64,000 nucleotides of DNA from Melastoma dodecandrum (taxonomy: Eukaryota > Streptophyta > Magnoliopsida > Myrtales > Melastomataceae), in NCBI GenBank assembly GCA_029817715.1, contig JARUPY010000292.1, positions 2,014,001 through 2,078,000 on the forward strand, given 5' to 3'. Below, in pieces: positions 46,422-61,570 of this stretch (positions are counted from its first letter, which is position 1; every line of letters begins with the position of its first letter). A program made the position numbers and the translations under genes. Below the pieces are notes generated by a model. It was given only the letters and a program-made list of their open reading frames with translations, had not been told where the DNA came from and did not search any database.

Positions 46422-48003
46422 ATGCAGCTCACCCTCTGGACCTACGAAGGGCCCCCGCATATCGGCGCGATGCGCGTCGCCACGGCGATGACCGGGCTGC
46501 ACTACGTGCTGCACGCGCCGCAGGGCGACACCTACGCCGACCTGCTGTTCACGATGATCGAGCGGCGGGACGCGCGCCCGCCCGTCACCTACACGACCTT
46601 CCGCGCCCAGGATCTCGGCCGCGACACCGCCGAGCTGTTCAAGCAGGCGGTCTCGGCCGCCCACGCCCGGTTCCAGCCGCAGGCGATGATCGTCGGCGCC
46701 TCCTGCACCGCCGAGCTGATCCAGGACGATCCGGGCGGCCTTGCCAAGGCCCTCGACCTGCCGATCCCCGTGATCCCCCTGGAGCTGCCCGCCTATCAGA
46801 AGAAGGAGAATTGGGGCGCGTCGGAGACGTTTTATAGGCTGGTCCGCGCGCTCGCCGGGCCGCCAGCCCCGCGCCCGGCAGTGGAGCCGGGGCAGCGCCC
46901 GCTCTGCAACATCCTCGGGCCGACGGCTTTGGGCTTCCGCCACCGGGACGACCTGATCGAGATCCGCCGGCTGCTCGATTCGCTCGGCATCGCCGTGAAC
47001 GTCGTGGCGCCGCTCGGCGCCTCGCCCGCGGATCTCGGCCGGCTCCGGGACGCCGACTTCAACGTCGTGCTCTATCCCGAAACCGCCCGGTCGGCGGCCG
47101 AATATTTGAAGAAGAATTTCGGGCAGCCGTTCACGCGAACCATCCCGATCGGCGTCGGCGGCACCCGCCGCTTCGTCGAGGAGGTGGCGGCCCTCGCCGG
47201 AATCGACCCGGCGCCCGTCCTCGACGGCCCCGGCTCGCGGCTGCCCTGGTACTCCCGCTCGGTCGATTCGACCTATCTCACGGCCAAGCGGGTCTTCGTG
47301 TTCGGCGACGCCACCCACGCCATCGGCATCGCCCGGGTGGCCGCGAAGGAACTCGGCTTCACCGTGGTCGGCCTCGGCACCTACGGCCGCGAATTCGCCC
47401 GTGAGGTCCGCGCCGAGGCGGCCCTGCACGGCATCGAGGCGCTGATCACCGACGATTACCTCGACGTCGAGGCGGCGATCCGCGCGGCGGCGCCGGAACT
47501 GGTGCTCGGCACCCAGATGGAGCGCCACGTCGCCAAGCGGCTCGGCATTCCCTGCGCGGTGATCTCCGCGCCGGTCCACGTCCAGGACTTCCCGGCGCGC
47601 TACGCCCCGCAGATGGGCTTCGAGGGCGCCAACGTCCTGTTCGACACCCTGGTCCATCCGCTGATGATGGGCCTCGAAGAGCACCTCCTCGGCATGTTCC
47701 GGGAGGATCCCGAATTCCACGATGGCGTCGGCCCCTCGCATCTCGGCGGCAAGTCCTACGGGACTCCGGCGGACGGGGCGCTTGAGGCCGCGGAACGGGC
47801 GCCGGCCGACACCCCTCCGACGCCGGCGCCCGTTCCGATTCTCCTGGACCGCGCGGCGGCCTGGTCGCCGGAGGCCGAGAAGGAGCTGAAGAAGATCCCG
47901 TTCTTCGTGCGGGGCAAGGCGCGCACCAACACCGAGACCTTCGCCCGGGAGCGGCGCCTGCCGCTCATCACTGTCGAAACCCTCTACGATGCCAAGGCGC
48001 ATT

Positions 48004-48014
<11 letters not shown>
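46422..48014 (+). CDS. bchB: Dark protochlorophyllide reductase subunit B
   Basis: A 530-residue subunit starting [20 protein letters not shown]. It has the Cys of GASCTAEL, the substrate-near Asp/His regions ([20 protein letters not shown]) and the C-terminal [20 protein letters not shown]. BchB provides the Asp that ligates the shared cluster. It begins 4 bases after bchN, and bchH starts within its last four codons. Confidence 0.97.
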
Positions 48015-52594
<4,580 letters not shown>

Positions 52595-52595
<1 letters not shown>

Positions 52596-53488
52596 TGGCC
52601 AGCGCCAGCTACGACGCCCGCCGGGGCGAGCTCACCACCTATTTCGACCGCACCGCGGTCGAGGCGTGGTCGCGCCTGACCTCGGACGCCCCTGTCAGCC
52701 GGATTCGCGCCACGGTGCGCGCCGGCCGCGACGCCATGCGGGCGACGCTGCTCTCCTGGCTGCCGGACGACATGACGGGGCTACGGTTGCTCGATGCCGG
52801 TTGCGGCACCGGGGCGCTCAGCGTCGAGGCGGCGCGGCGGGGTGCGGAGGTGGTGGCGATCGACGTCTCGCCGACGCTGATCGGGCTGGCGCAGGAGCGG
52901 CTGCCGGCGATCCCGGGGGCGGGACGCATCGACTTCCGGGTGGGCGACATGCTCGATCCGGCGCTCGGCCGGTTCGACCATGTGGTGGCGATGGATTCGC
53001 TGATCCACTACCGCGCCGCCGACATCGCCCGGGCGCTGGCGGTGCTGGGGGCGCGCACGGACGGCTCGGTGCTGTTCACCGTGGCGCCGCGCACGGCGCT
53101 GCTGACCGTGATGCACGCGGCCGGCAAGTTCTTTCCCCGCGGCGACCGCTCGCCCGCCATCGTGCCGGTGACGGAGCGCGGGCTGCGGCGGCGGATCGCT
53201 TCGGAGCGCGCGCTCGACGGCTTCGCCTGGGCGCAGAGCCACCGGATCAACAGCGGCTTCTACCTGTCGAACGCGGTACGGCTCACGCGCACCCTCCCTC
53301 CCCCCTCTGCGGGGGAGGGTACCCTGCGCAGCAGGGGGGGAGAGGGGCAGCGCGACGCTTCGGGATTTCACGCCCGTCGCGACCTCTCCGGAACCGTCGC
53401 CCCCCTCTCCCGACTCCTGCTGACGCAGGGGCCCCCCTCTCCCGCAGAGGGGGAAGGGAGCCCATTGGCGACCGGGGTGCGATCATGA
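52595..53488 (+). CDS. bchM: Mg-protoporphyrin IX methyltransferase with repeat-derived C-terminus
   Basis: A 297-residue protein whose ATG shares the A of the bchL stop. The enzyme proper covers about residues 1-232: YFDRTAVEAWSRLTSD, SAM motif I LLDAGCGTGALSVEAARRGA, then VAMDSLIHYRAADIARALA and HRINSGFYLSNAVRLTR, where BchM normally ends. Residues 233-289 (LPPPSAGEGTLRSRGGEGQR and onward) are translated from a palindromic repeat element, and the frame then continues to the original ATGA overlap with lhaA. It methylates the C13 propionate of Mg-protoporphyrin. Confidence 0.93.
53291..53461 (+). repeat. Palindromic element inserted in bchM 3' end
   Basis: The left end CCCCCTCTGCGGGGGAGGG pairs with CCCTCTCCCGCAGAGGGGGA at the right. 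The inner segments GCAGCAGGGGGGGAGAGGGG and CCCCTCTCCCGACTCCTGCT also pair. The element is about 171 bases, a multiple of three, which keeps the reading frame. Confidence 0.75.
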
Positions 53489-54912
53489 CCGCATCCCAAA
53501 AACTCACCCGCGCCCTCATGCGCCTCGGCCCGGCGATCCTGCCCTTCGCGGATGCCGCCACCGTCGAGCTGCCGCTGGGCCGGCTCCTGCGCCTCGCCCT
53601 GTTCCAGGTCACCGTCGGCATGGCGGCGGTGCTGCTGATCGGCACGCTCAACCGGGTGATGATCGTCGAGCTCGGCGTCCCGGCTTGGATCGTCGCGGTG
53701 ATGCTGGCGCTGCCGCTGGTCTTCGCCCCCCTGCGGGCGCTGGTCGGTTTCCGCTCGGACACGCACCGCTCGGTGCTGGGCTGGCGGCGGGTGCCCTATA
53801 TCTGGTTCGGCACGCTGCTCCAGTTCGGCGGGCTGGCGATCATGCCCTTCGCCCTGCTGATCCTGTCGGGTGACACGACCGGGCCGCTCTGGGTCGGCGA
53901 CCTCGCGGCGGCGCTCGCCTTCCTGCTGGTCGGGGCGGGCCTCCACACAACCCAGACGGTGGGGCTGGCGCTTGCCACCGACCTCGCCCCCGCGCATGCC
54001 CGGCCGAAGGTCGTGGCTCTGCTCTGCGCGGCGCTCCTGTTCGGCATGATGGCGAGCGCGGTGCTGTTCGGCCTGTTCCTCGCCCACTTCTCGCCCGTGC
54101 GGCTGATCCAGGTGATTCAGGGCGCGGCGCTCGTCACCATCATCCTCAACGGCTTCGCCCTGTGGAAGCAGGAGCCGCGCGATCCGAACCGCACCCGGGA
54201 GGCCCCGGCCCGCGATTTCCGCGCCTCCTGGCGCGCCTATGCGGGGCAGGGCACCGCCCGGCGCCGCCTCGTGGCGATCGGGCTCGGCACGGCCGGCTTC
54301 TCCATGCAGGACATCCTGCTCGAACCCTATGGCGGCCAGATCCTGCACCTCTCCGTGGGGGCGACCACGGCGCTGACCGCGCTGCTGGCGGCCGGCGGCG
54401 GGCTCGGCCTGCTGATCGCGGCCCGCTGGCTCAACCGCGGCGGCGATCCGTTCCGGGTCTCAGGCGTCGGCGTCGGGATCGGCATCCTGGCCTTCTCGGC
54501 GGTGGTCTTCGCCGCCCCGCTCGCCTCGGCCGACCTGTTCGCCGCGGGCGTCAGCCTGATCGGGCTCGGCGGCGGGTTGTTCGCCCACGGCACGCTCACC
54601 GCCTCGATGAACCGCGCCGGCCCCGAGGATACCGGCCTCGCCCTCGGCGCCTGGGGCGCGGTGCAGGCGACCGCGGCCGGCCTGTCGATCGCGGCGAGCG
54701 GCCTCGTGCGCGACGTCGGCGGCGCCATCGCCCAGTCGGGCGTGCTCGGCGAGGGCATGAACGAGCCCGCCATCGGCTACCTGATCGTCTACCACATCGA
54801 GATCGCCCTCCTGTTCGCGGCCCTCCTCGCCCTGGGGCCGCTGGTGCGGGAGGACGCACGGGCAGAGACGCAACTCCGGCTCGGCGGCGATCTTGCCGGC
54901 CGGACGGCCTGA
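53485..54912 (+). CDS. lhaA: Light-harvesting assembly protein LhaA (BCD family)
   Basis: A 475-residue 12-helix protein. It shows LGPAILPFADAATVELPLGR, LIGTLNRVMIVELGVPAW, RRVPYIWFGTLLQFGGLAIM and the C-terminal family motif FSMQDILLEPYGGQILHLSV. LhaA assists LH1/reaction-centre assembly. It overlaps the bchM stop (ATGA) and puhA follows 18 bases downstream. Confidence 0.93.
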   Translation: MTASQKLTRALMRLGPAILPFADAATVELPLGRLLRLALFQVTVGMAAVLLIGTLNRVMIVELGVPAWIVAVMLALPLVFAPLRALVGFRSDTHRSVLGWRRVPYIWFGTLLQFGGLAIMPFALLILSGDTTGPLWVGDLAAALAFLLVGAGLHTTQTVGLALATDLAPAHARPKVVALLCAALLFGMMASAVLFGLFLAHFSPVRLIQVIQGAALVTIILNGFALWKQEPRDPNRTREAPARDFRASWRAYAGQGTARRRLVAIGLGTAGFSMQDILLEPYGGQILHLSVGATTALTALLAAGGGLGLLIAARWLNRGGDPFRVSGVGVGIGILAFSAVVFAAPLASADLFAAGVSLIGLGGGLFAHGTLTASMNRAGPEDTGLALGAWGAVQATAAGLSIAASGLVRDVGGAIAQSGVLGEGMNEPAIGYLIVYHIEIALLFAALLALGPLVREDARAETQLRLGGDLAGRTA

Positions 54913-54930
54913 GACACGGGGAGGTCCACC

Positions 54931-55710
54931 ATGCCAACCGGCGCACTCACGGGTTATGTCGACGTCGCCCAGGTCGTGCTCTACGCCTTCTTTCTGTTCT
55001 TCGCGGGGCTGGTGTTCTGGCTGCGCCGGGAGGACCGGCGCGAGGGCTACCCCCTGGAGAACGAGGCGGTTGGACGGCGCAAGACCGTCGATCCGTTCCT
55101 GATCCCCCGCTCCAAGGCGTTCCATCTGCCGGGCGGCGAGACCACCTACGCGCCGCAGGCGGTCCACGGCCGCGACGACGTCGAGACCGGCATCCCGGCC
55201 CGCAAGGTCGAGCCCTGGCCGGGCGCCCCCTACGAGCGCACCGAATCCTCGCTCCAGGCCGGCGTCGGCCCCGGCTCCTGGGTGCTCCGCCACGACGTGC
55301 ACGACCGGACCTGGGATGATGAGATCCGCATCGTGCCCCTGCGGGTGGCAACGAACTTCGTCGTCCACGAGGATGGCCCCAACCCGATCGGCATGACGGT
55401 GTTCGGCACCGACAACGCCGTCGCGGGCGTCGTCTGCGACGTCTGGGTCGACCGCGGCGAGTCGCTCCTGCGCTATTACGAGGTCGAGCTCCCGACCGGC
55501 GGGCGGCGGCTGATGCCGGTCACCTTCTGCCGGGCCGGCGGCTTCACCAAGACGGTGAAGTCCGAGGCGCTGCTCGCCAGCCAGTTCGCCGACATCCCGA
55601 CCACCCGCGATCCCGACAGCGTGACCTTCCTCGAGGAAGAGCGGATCATGTCCTATTTCGGCGCCGGCACGCTCTACGCCACGCCGGCCCGCGCGGAGCC
55701 CCTGATATGA
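54931..55710 (+). CDS. puhA: Photosynthetic reaction centre H subunit
   Basis: A 259-residue protein with one N-terminal membrane helix (VDVAQVVLYAFFLFFAGLVF) and a cytoplasmic PRC-barrel domain. It carries KTVDPFLIPRSKAFHLPGGE and ADIPTTRDPDSVTFLEEERI near the C-terminus. The H subunit caps the L/M core and shapes the proton path to QB. SD GGGGAGG is strong. Confidence 0.96.
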   Translation: MPTGALTGYVDVAQVVLYAFFLFFAGLVFWLRREDRREGYPLENEAVGRRKTVDPFLIPRSKAFHLPGGETTYAPQAVHGRDDVETGIPARKVEPWPGAPYERTESSLQAGVGPGSWVLRHDVHDRTWDDEIRIVPLRVATNFVVHEDGPNPIGMTVFGTDNAVAGVVCDVWVDRGESLLRYYEVELPTGGRRLMPVTFCRAGGFTKTVKSEALLASQFADIPTTRDPDSVTFLEEERIMSYFGAGTLYATPARAEPLI

Positions 55711-56357
55711 GCGGCGACTTCCTCCCCGAGGGCACCCTGCGGGGGCTGCCCGGCCCGCTGCCGGCGGGCGAGCGCATCCTGTGGCAGGGCGCGCCCACAA
55801 CCGCGGGCCTGCTGGTGCGGGTGTTCCACGCCCGCCTGGTGATCGCGTGGTTCGCCGTCTGCGCCCTCGCGTTCGGGGTGGCCGCCGGCGCGCCGGGGGC
55901 GGCGCTCAAGGTCGTCGGGCCGACGCTGATGGTCGGCGCGGTCGGGCTCGCCCTCCTGGGCCTGCTCGCGTGGCTGACCCACCGCACCACCGTCTACACG
56001 GTCACCAACCGCCGGGTCGTGCTGCAGGCCGGCATCGCCCTGCCGGTGACCCACAACCTGCCCTTCGCGCAGATCGACACTGCGGCGTTGCGCGCCTTCA
56101 CCGACGGCACCGGCGACCTGCCGCTGCAGTTGCGGCCGGGCCTGCGCATCGCCTACCTTCAGCTCTGGCCGCATGCCCGGCCCTGGCGTCTGTCGCGGAC
56201 TGAGCCCATGCTGCGCTCCGTGCCGGAGGCCGACGCCGTGGCGGCCCTGCTGGCGGAGGCGCTGGCCGCCCATGCCGACGGCGCCGCGCCGTCGGTGCGG
56301 GTGGCCCGTCTCGGGCCGGCGAACGAGAATCCCGGCCGCCTCGTTGCGGCCGAGTAG
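55707..56357 (+). CDS. puhB: Reaction centre assembly protein PuhB
   Basis: A 216-residue protein with three membrane helices and a PH-like domain. It starts FLPEGTLRGLPGPLPAGERI and carries LWQGAPTTAGLLVRVFHARL and YTVTNRRVVLQAGIALPVTH, typical of PuhB. It is needed for reaction-centre assembly. ATGA overlap with puhA. Confidence 0.92.
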   Translation: MSGDFLPEGTLRGLPGPLPAGERILWQGAPTTAGLLVRVFHARLVIAWFAVCALAFGVAAGAPGAALKVVGPTLMVGAVGLALLGLLAWLTHRTTVYTVTNRRVVLQAGIALPVTHNLPFAQIDTAALRAFTDGTGDLPLQLRPGLRIAYLQLWPHARPWRLSRTEPMLRSVPEADAVAALLAEALAAHADGAAPSVRVARLGPANENPGRLVAAE

Positions 56358-56367
56358 GGAGGGGACG

Positions 56368-56868
56368 ATGGGCGAGCGGGCGGATCACGCCGGCCGAACA
56401 CCGGTACGGGTTGCCGCGGGACCGGCGCCGGCGCTGCTGATGATCGGCGCCGGGGCGCTGATGGGCTTCTCCATGCTGGCGGTCCTGATCGGCCGGAGCG
56501 AGGGGGTGGGGATCGTCGCCCTGCCGCCCGCCAAGCCCGTGGCGCAGCTCGAATTCCGCGCCGAGGATCAGGTCGACGGCTCGATCGCCCTGCGCAACGT
56601 CGCCGACCAAAAAATCGTCGCCTGGATCCGCCCCGGCGAGGACGGGTTCCTGCGCGGGACGTTGCGGGGCCTCGCCCAGGCCCGGCAGCGCGACGGCCTC
56701 GGGCCGGAAAAGCCCTTCAGCCTGACCCGCTACGATGACGGCCGCCTGGCGCTCGCCGACGAGGCGACCGGCCGCCGGGTGCCGCTCGAAGCCTTCGGCC
56801 CGACCAATGCCGGGGCCTTCGCCCGCCTGATGCCGGCGCCGGGCGCGCCCGCCACGGAGACCCGGTGA
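56368..56868 (+). CDS. puhC: Photosynthetic complex assembly protein PuhC
   Basis: A 166-residue protein with a single N-terminal membrane anchor ([20 protein letters not shown]) and a periplasmic part with [20 protein letters not shown], then [15 protein letters not shown] and [18 protein letters not shown]. PuhC assists assembly of the core complex. SD GGGAGGGG precedes ATG. Confidence 0.9.
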   Translation: MGERADHAGRTPVRVAAGPAPALLMIGAGALMGFSMLAVLIGRSEGVGIVALPPAKPVAQLEFRAEDQVDGSIALRNVADQKIVAWIRPGEDGFLRGTLRGLAQARQRDGLGPEKPFSLTRYDDGRLALADEATGRRVPLEAFGPTNAGAFARLMPAPGAPATETR

Positions 56869-57164
56869 TGGGCCTGTTCGGCAGCCGCACCGTGACCGTG
56901 CCCTGCACGGTGGAGATCGAGCAGACGCCCGAGAGCCTGCACGCGCACGTCACCCTCGATGCCGGCTTCGAGATCGAGCCCGGCGACGAAGTCCAGGTCC
57001 ACGACGCGCCGACCGCGGTGCCCTACGGCGAGCGGATCACCGTGCGCCGCACCGCCACGGTCACCCGGGCCGGCGCGCTGGAGCGGGCCTGGACCAAGCT
57101 CATCGCCCATCTCGAGCTGACCGAACTCTACGAGGTCAGCTTTTCCGAGAGGAGGAAGCTGTGA
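56868..57164 (+). CDS. Conserved photosynthesis-cluster protein, unknown role
   Basis: A 98-residue soluble protein starting [20 protein letters not shown] after the initial MGLFGSR. Its ATG shares the A of the puhC stop and its end overlaps acsF (GTGA). A short hypothetical at this place is common in PGCs with acsF. I see no motif beyond a beta-rich body ([15 protein letters not shown]). A chaperone or AcsF partner is a guess from position. Confidence 0.75.
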   Translation: MGLFGSRTVTVPCTVEIEQTPESLHAHVTLDAGFEIEPGDEVQVHDAPTAVPYGERITVRRTATVTRAGALERAWTKLIAHLELTELYEVSFSERRKL

Positions 57165-58249
57165 ACGCTCCCGTCGCGCCCCCCGCCGGCCAGCCGCTCC
57201 CGAAGGTCCCAGTCAACGAATCGACCAAGGCCGCGCAGGAGACGACCTTCCTCAGCCCGCGCTTCTACACCACCGATTTCGTCGAGCTCGACCGCACCGA
57301 CGTCGAGCCGGTGCGGCGCGATTGGGACATCCTGATCGCCGAGCTGCGCGCCGACCCGAACAAGCGCCACTTCACCCGCAACGAGGAGTTCGACTGCGAC
57401 CTGTCGCGGATGGAGCCCGAGCTGCGGAAGGAGTTTCTGGATTTTCTTGTGTCGTCCATCACGGCGGAATTTTCCGGCTGCGTCCTCTACGCGGAGATGA
57501 GGAAGCGAGCCAAGAACAAGGACATCAAAGAACTGTTCGGCTTCATGAGCCGCGATGAGGCGCGTCATGCGGGCTTCATCAACGATACGCTCAAGGATTT
57601 CGGCATCGGCGTGGACTTAGGATTTCTCACCAAATCCAAAAAGTACACGTTCTTCCGGCCGAAATTCATCTTCTACGCCACCTATCTGTCCGAAAAGATC
57701 GGCTACGCCCGCTACATCACGATCTTCCGCGAGCTGGAGCGGCACCCGGAGCGGCGCATCCACCCGATCTTCAAGTGGTTCGAGCTGTGGTGCAACGACG
57801 AGTTCCGCCACGGCGAGGCCTTCGCGCTGCTGATGCGCGCCAACCCGAAGCTGACGAGCGGCGTGAACCGCTACTGGATCCGGTTCTTCCTGCTCGCGGT
57901 CTTCGCCACGATGTATGTGCGCGACCATCACCGCCCGGCCTTCCACAAGGCCCTTGGGGTCGATCCGAGCGACTACGACTTCAAGGTGTTCCGGATCACC
58001 TCGGAGATCTCCCGCCAGACCTTCCCGCTGGAGCTCGACCTCGACAACCCGGCATTCAAGGCGGGGCTCGACCGGCTGCTCGCCTGCTCCCGGGCGATCG
58101 CCGACGCCAAGGCGAAGGGCGGGCTCGTCGGCAAGGCACTGGAGGGCTTCCACGCCGCCCGGGCGGCCGCGACCTTCGCGCGGCTCTACCTCCTGCCCGT
58201 CAAGGCCAACGCCCTGCCGGCCGACATCCGTCTCCAGCCGGTCTGGTAG
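57161..58249 (+). CDS. acsF: Aerobic Mg-protoporphyrin IX monomethyl ester cyclase
   Basis: A 362-residue diiron oxygenase starting at a GTG overlapping the previous gene. Ferritin-like iron ligands are in [35 protein letters not shown] and [14 protein letters not shown]. AcsF uses O2 to form ring V of protochlorophyllide, which marks the cluster as able to make pigment aerobically. An anaerobic BchE is not in the window. Confidence 0.96.
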   Translation: MNAPVAPPAGQPLPKVPVNESTKAAQETTFLSPRFYTTDFVELDRTDVEPVRRDWDILIAELRADPNKRHFTRNEEFDCDLSRMEPELRKEFLDFLVSSITAEFSGCVLYAEMRKRAKNKDIKELFGFMSRDEARHAGFINDTLKDFGIGVDLGFLTKSKKYTFFRPKFIFYATYLSEKIGYARYITIFRELERHPERRIHPIFKWFELWCNDEFRHGEAFALLMRANPKLTSGVNRYWIRFFLLAVFATMYVRDHHRPAFHKALGVDPSDYDFKVFRITSEISRQTFPLELDLDNPAFKAGLDRLLACSRAIADAKAKGGLVGKALEGFHAARAAATFARLYLLPVKANALPADIRLQPVW

Positions 58250-58250
58250 C

Positions 58251-59045
58251 ATGGCGACCTACGCCGCCCCGGTGCTCTACGCGGTGCTGCTCTGGTGGTT
58301 CTCCACCGGGCTGATCCTGCTGCTCGACCACGCCCCGCGGCGCACGCACCCGTGGAGCATGGCCGGGGCGACGCTGCTGCTCGCCGGCGCCCTGGTGGCG
58401 ATCCGGTCCAGCGCCGCCGACACGAGCGCCACGGGGGCCTACACGGCCTTCACGGCGGCGCTGGCGGTCTGGGGCTGGCAGGAGATGAGCTACTACATGG
58501 GCTTCCTGTCGGGCCCCCGGCCGGTCGCCTGCGCGCCGGGTTTGCGCGGCATGGACCGGTTCTTCGCGGCGCTGGCCACCAGCCTGTGGCACGAATTCGC
58601 CATCGTGATCGGGGGCCTGGCGATCCTGGCGCTGGTCTGGGGCAGCCCCAACCGCTTCGCCCTGTGGACCTACGGCGCCCTGGTGGTGATGAACCTCTCG
58701 GCGCGGCTCAACCTGTTCCTCGGGGTGCGCAACCTCCACGCCGAGTTCCTGCCGGACCATCTCGGCTACCTGGCCTGCTATCTCGCGCGAAAACCGATGA
58801 ACCTGCTGTTCCCGGTCTCGGTGAGCCTCGGCACCATCGCGGCGGCGCTCCTCGGGCGCGCGGCGCTCGGTGCCGACCTGCTGGAGCACGAGCTGATCGG
58901 CTTCACGGTCCTGGCGACGCTCACCGCGCTCGCCACCCTGGAGCACTGGTTCCTGATGCTGCCGCTGCCCTCCGCGGAGCTGTGGCGCTGGAGCCTGCCG
59001 GCCCGGGCATCCGGGGAGGCGGTCAGACCGCCGGATCACGTCTAA
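58251..59045 (+). CDS. puhE: Photosynthesis complex protein PuhE
   Basis: A 264-residue protein with seven membrane helices. It opens [20 protein letters not shown] and contains [34 protein letters not shown] and [20 protein letters not shown], the DUF3623/PuhE signature. It affects core complex formation. It starts one base after the acsF stop. Confidence 0.92.
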   Translation: MATYAAPVLYAVLLWWFSTGLILLLDHAPRRTHPWSMAGATLLLAGALVAIRSSAADTSATGAYTAFTAALAVWGWQEMSYYMGFLSGPRPVACAPGLRGMDRFFAALATSLWHEFAIVIGGLAILALVWGSPNRFALWTYGALVVMNLSARLNLFLGVRNLHAEFLPDHLGYLACYLARKPMNLLFPVSVSLGTIAAALLGRAALGADLLEHELIGFTVLATLTALATLEHWFLMLPLPSAELWRWSLPARASGEAVRPPDHV

Positions 59046-59157
59046 GTCAGAGGATCACAGCCGGGCGGCGCACGTCCACCAATCTGGAACTGGTCTTGTG
59101 CGAAATCCGGTGTCACAGGCGGGATCAACCCGCATCGGGAATTCGGGGAGAGGCGAC

Positions 59158-60375
59158 ATGGACTACGAAAAGTTCTTCGGGGCTGAGATCGCCGGTCTCC
59201 ACCGGGAGGGTCGCTACCGGGTCTTCACCGATCTCGAGCGGCACGCCGGCAACTTCCCGCACGCCACCCACCATCATCCGGGCGGCACCCGGCCCGTGAC
59301 GGTCTGGTGCTCGAACGACTATCTCGGCATGGGCCAGCACCCCACCGTCACCGGGGCGATGCACGAGGCGATCGACCGCTGCGGCGCGGGCGCCGGCGGC
59401 ACCCGCAACATCTCGGGCACCAACCACTACCACGTGCTGCTGGAGCAGGAGCTCGCCGACCTCCACGGCAAGGAGGCGGCCCTGCTGTTCACCTCCGGCT
59501 ACGTGTCGAACTGGGCGGCCCTCGGGACCCTCGCCTCGCGCCTGCCGAACTGCGCGGTCTTCTCGGATTCCGAGAACCACGCCTCGATGATCGAGGGCAT
59601 CCGGTTCTCCCGCGCCGAGCGCCACATCTTCCGGCACAACGACCCGGAGGACCTGAACCGCAAGCTCGCGCTGGTCGATCCGGCCCGGCCGAAGCTGGTG
59701 GCGTTCGAATCAGTCTACTCGATGGACGGCGACATCGCCCCCATCGCCGAGATCTGCGACGTGGCCGAGGCCCACGGGGCGCTCACCTATCTCGACGAGG
59801 TCCACGCGGTCGGCCTCTACGGCGCCCGCGGCGGCGGCATCTCGGAGCGCGACGGCGTCGCCCACCGGCTCGACGTGATCGAGGGCACGCTCGGCAAGGC
59901 CTTCGCGGTCCACGGCGGCTACATCACGGCCTCGGAAAAGCTCTGCGACTTCGTGCGCAGCTTCGCCTCGGGCTTCATCTTCACCACCTCGCTGCCCCCG
60001 GCGGTGGCGGCGGGCGCGGCGGCCTCGATCCGCCACCTGAAGGCGAGCGGCGCCGAGCGCGCCCGGCATCAGGAGCGGGTGGCGAAGGTCCGGCAGGCGC
60101 TCGAGGCCGCCGACATCCCGACCATGCCGAACGACAGCCACATCGTGCCGGTGATGGTCTGCGATCCCGTGCTCTGCAAGGGGATCTCCGACACCCTGCT
60201 CGACGAGTTCGGCATCTACGTGCAGCCGATCAACTACCCGACGGTCGCCCGCGGCACCGAGCGCCTGCGGATCACCCCATCGCCGCTGCACACCGATGCC
60301 GACATCGCCCGGCTGGTCGAGGCGCTCACCACGATCTGGGGACGGATCGGGCTCCGGCAGAAGGCGGCGGAGTAG
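59158..60375 (+). CDS. hemA: 5-aminolevulinate synthase
   Basis: A 405-residue ALAS. It shows [65 protein letters not shown] and the PLP lysine in [14 protein letters not shown]. It condenses glycine and succinyl-CoA to ALA, the first tetrapyrrole precursor. It ends the puh-acsF block, 112 bases after puhE, and is a typical PGC member. Confidence 0.96.
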   Translation: MDYEKFFGAEIAGLHREGRYRVFTDLERHAGNFPHATHHHPGGTRPVTVWCSNDYLGMGQHPTVTGAMHEAIDRCGAGAGGTRNISGTNHYHVLLEQELADLHGKEAALLFTSGYVSNWAALGTLASRLPNCAVFSDSENHASMIEGIRFSRAERHIFRHNDPEDLNRKLALVDPARPKLVAFESVYSMDGDIAPIAEICDVAEAHGALTYLDEVHAVGLYGARGGGISERDGVAHRLDVIEGTLGKAFAVHGGYITASEKLCDFVRSFASGFIFTTSLPPAVAAGAAASIRHLKASGAERARHQERVAKVRQALEAADIPTMPNDSHIVPVMVCDPVLCKGISDTLLDEFGIYVQPINYPTVARGTERLRITPSPLHTDADIARLVEALTTIWGRIGLRQKAAE

Positions 60376-60389
60376 GGGTTTCCTTCTCC

Positions 60390-60521
60390 CACCCGCACCC
60401 TCATCCTGAGGTGCCCGCGCCAGCGGGCCTCGAAGGAGCCCTCCAGCCATCCGCGCGATCCGCTGGAGGTCTCCTTGGAGGCCTCCGCTGCGCTGCGGCA
60501 CCTCAGGATGAGGGGGGTGGG
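60390..60521 (+). repeat. Palindromic dispersed element between hemA and bchI
   Basis: An almost perfect long inverted repeat: CCTCATCCTGAGGTGCC at the left pairs with GGCACCTCAGGATGAGG at the right. Inner arms are CCTCGAAGGAGCCCTCCAGC and GCTGGAGGTCTCCTTGGAGG. It is a copy of the family at 32786-32936. Confidence 0.85.
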
Positions 60522-60553
60522 TTGGATGCCCCCCGCAGCATCGAGTCACCCCC

Positions 60554-61570
60554 GTGCCCACCTTCCCCTTCTCGGCCATCGTCGGCCAGGACGAGATGCG
60601 CCAGGCGCTGCTGATCGCGGCGGTGGACCCGGCGGTCGGCGGCGTGCTGGTCTTCGGCGACCGCGGCACCGGCAAGTCCACGGCGATCCGGGCGCTGGCC
60701 GCCCTGCTGCCGCCGATGCGGGCGGTGGTCGGCTGCCCGTACAATTGCGACCCCGAAAGTCCGGCGGAATCCTGCCCGCACTGCGCGAGCCTGCCGGGCG
60801 CGCGGAAAAGGTCCGAAAAGAAGCCGGTGCCCGTCGTGGACCTGCCGCTCGGCGCCACCGAGGACCGGGTCGTCGGCACCCTCGACCTGGAGCGCGCGCT
60901 CGGCGCCGGCGTGAAGGCCTTCGAGCCGGGGCTGCTCGCCCGGGCCAATCGCGGGTTCCTGTATATCGACGAGGTCAATCTCCTCGAGGACCACCTCGTG
61001 GACCTGCTGCTCGACGTGGCGGCCTCCGGCGTCAACACCGTGGAGCGCGAGGGGCTTTCGCTCCGCCACCCCGCACGGTTCGTGCTGGTCGGCTCCGGCA
61101 ACCCGGAGGAGGGGGAGTTGCGCCCGCAGCTCCTCGACCGGTTCGGGCTGGCCTGCGAGGTCGCGACCCCGAAGGACATCCCGACCCGCATCGCGGTGGT
61201 GCGCGCCCGCGACGCCTACGAGCGCGACCCGGCCGCCTACTGCGCCGCCCAGGCTTCGGAGGAGCGGAAGGTACAGAAGCGGATCCTGCTGGCGCGGGAG
61301 CGTCTGCCGTCCGTGACCGTGCCGGATGCCGCCCTGGAGCGGGCGGCGCGGCTCTGCCTCGCCCTCGGGACGGATGGCTTGCGCGGCGAGCTGACCCTGA
61401 TGCGCACCGCCCGGGCGCTCGCCGCCCTCGACGGTGCCGCGACGGTCACCGACGATCACCTCCGCCGCATCGCCCCGGCCGCCCTGCGCCACCGGCTGCG
61501 CCGCAACCCGCTCGACGAATCCGGATCCACGGCCCGGGTGGAGCGGGCGCTGGCGGAGGTGTTTGCGTGA
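60554..61570 (+). CDS. bchI: Magnesium chelatase ATPase subunit I
   Basis: A 338-residue AAA+ ATPase from GTG. Walker A is VFGDRGTGKSTAIRALAALL and Walker B FLYIDEVNLLEDHLVDLLLD; sensor GSGNPEEGELRPQLLDRFGL follows. It forms hexameric rings with BchD that drive Mg insertion by BchH. Confidence 0.96.
   Translation: MPTFPFSAIVGQDEMRQALLIAAVDPAVGGVLVFGDRGTGKSTAIRALAALLPPMRAVVGCPYNCDPESPAESCPHCASLPGARKRSEKKPVPVVDLPLGATEDRVVGTLDLERALGAGVKAFEPGLLARANRGFLYIDEVNLLEDHLVDLLLDVAASGVNTVEREGLSLRHPARFVLVGSGNPEEGELRPQLLDRFGLACEVATPKDIPTRIAVVRARDAYERDPAAYCAAQASEERKVQKRILLARERLPSVTVPDAALERAARLCLALGTDGLRGELTLMRTARALAALDGAATVTDDHLRRIAPAALRHRLRRNPLDESGSTARVERALAEVFA

Noticed and set aside
59046..59157. PpsR or FnrL box upstream of hemA
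   Set aside because: TGT and ACA occur but not at 12-base spacing, and no full TTGAT-N4-ATCAA is present.
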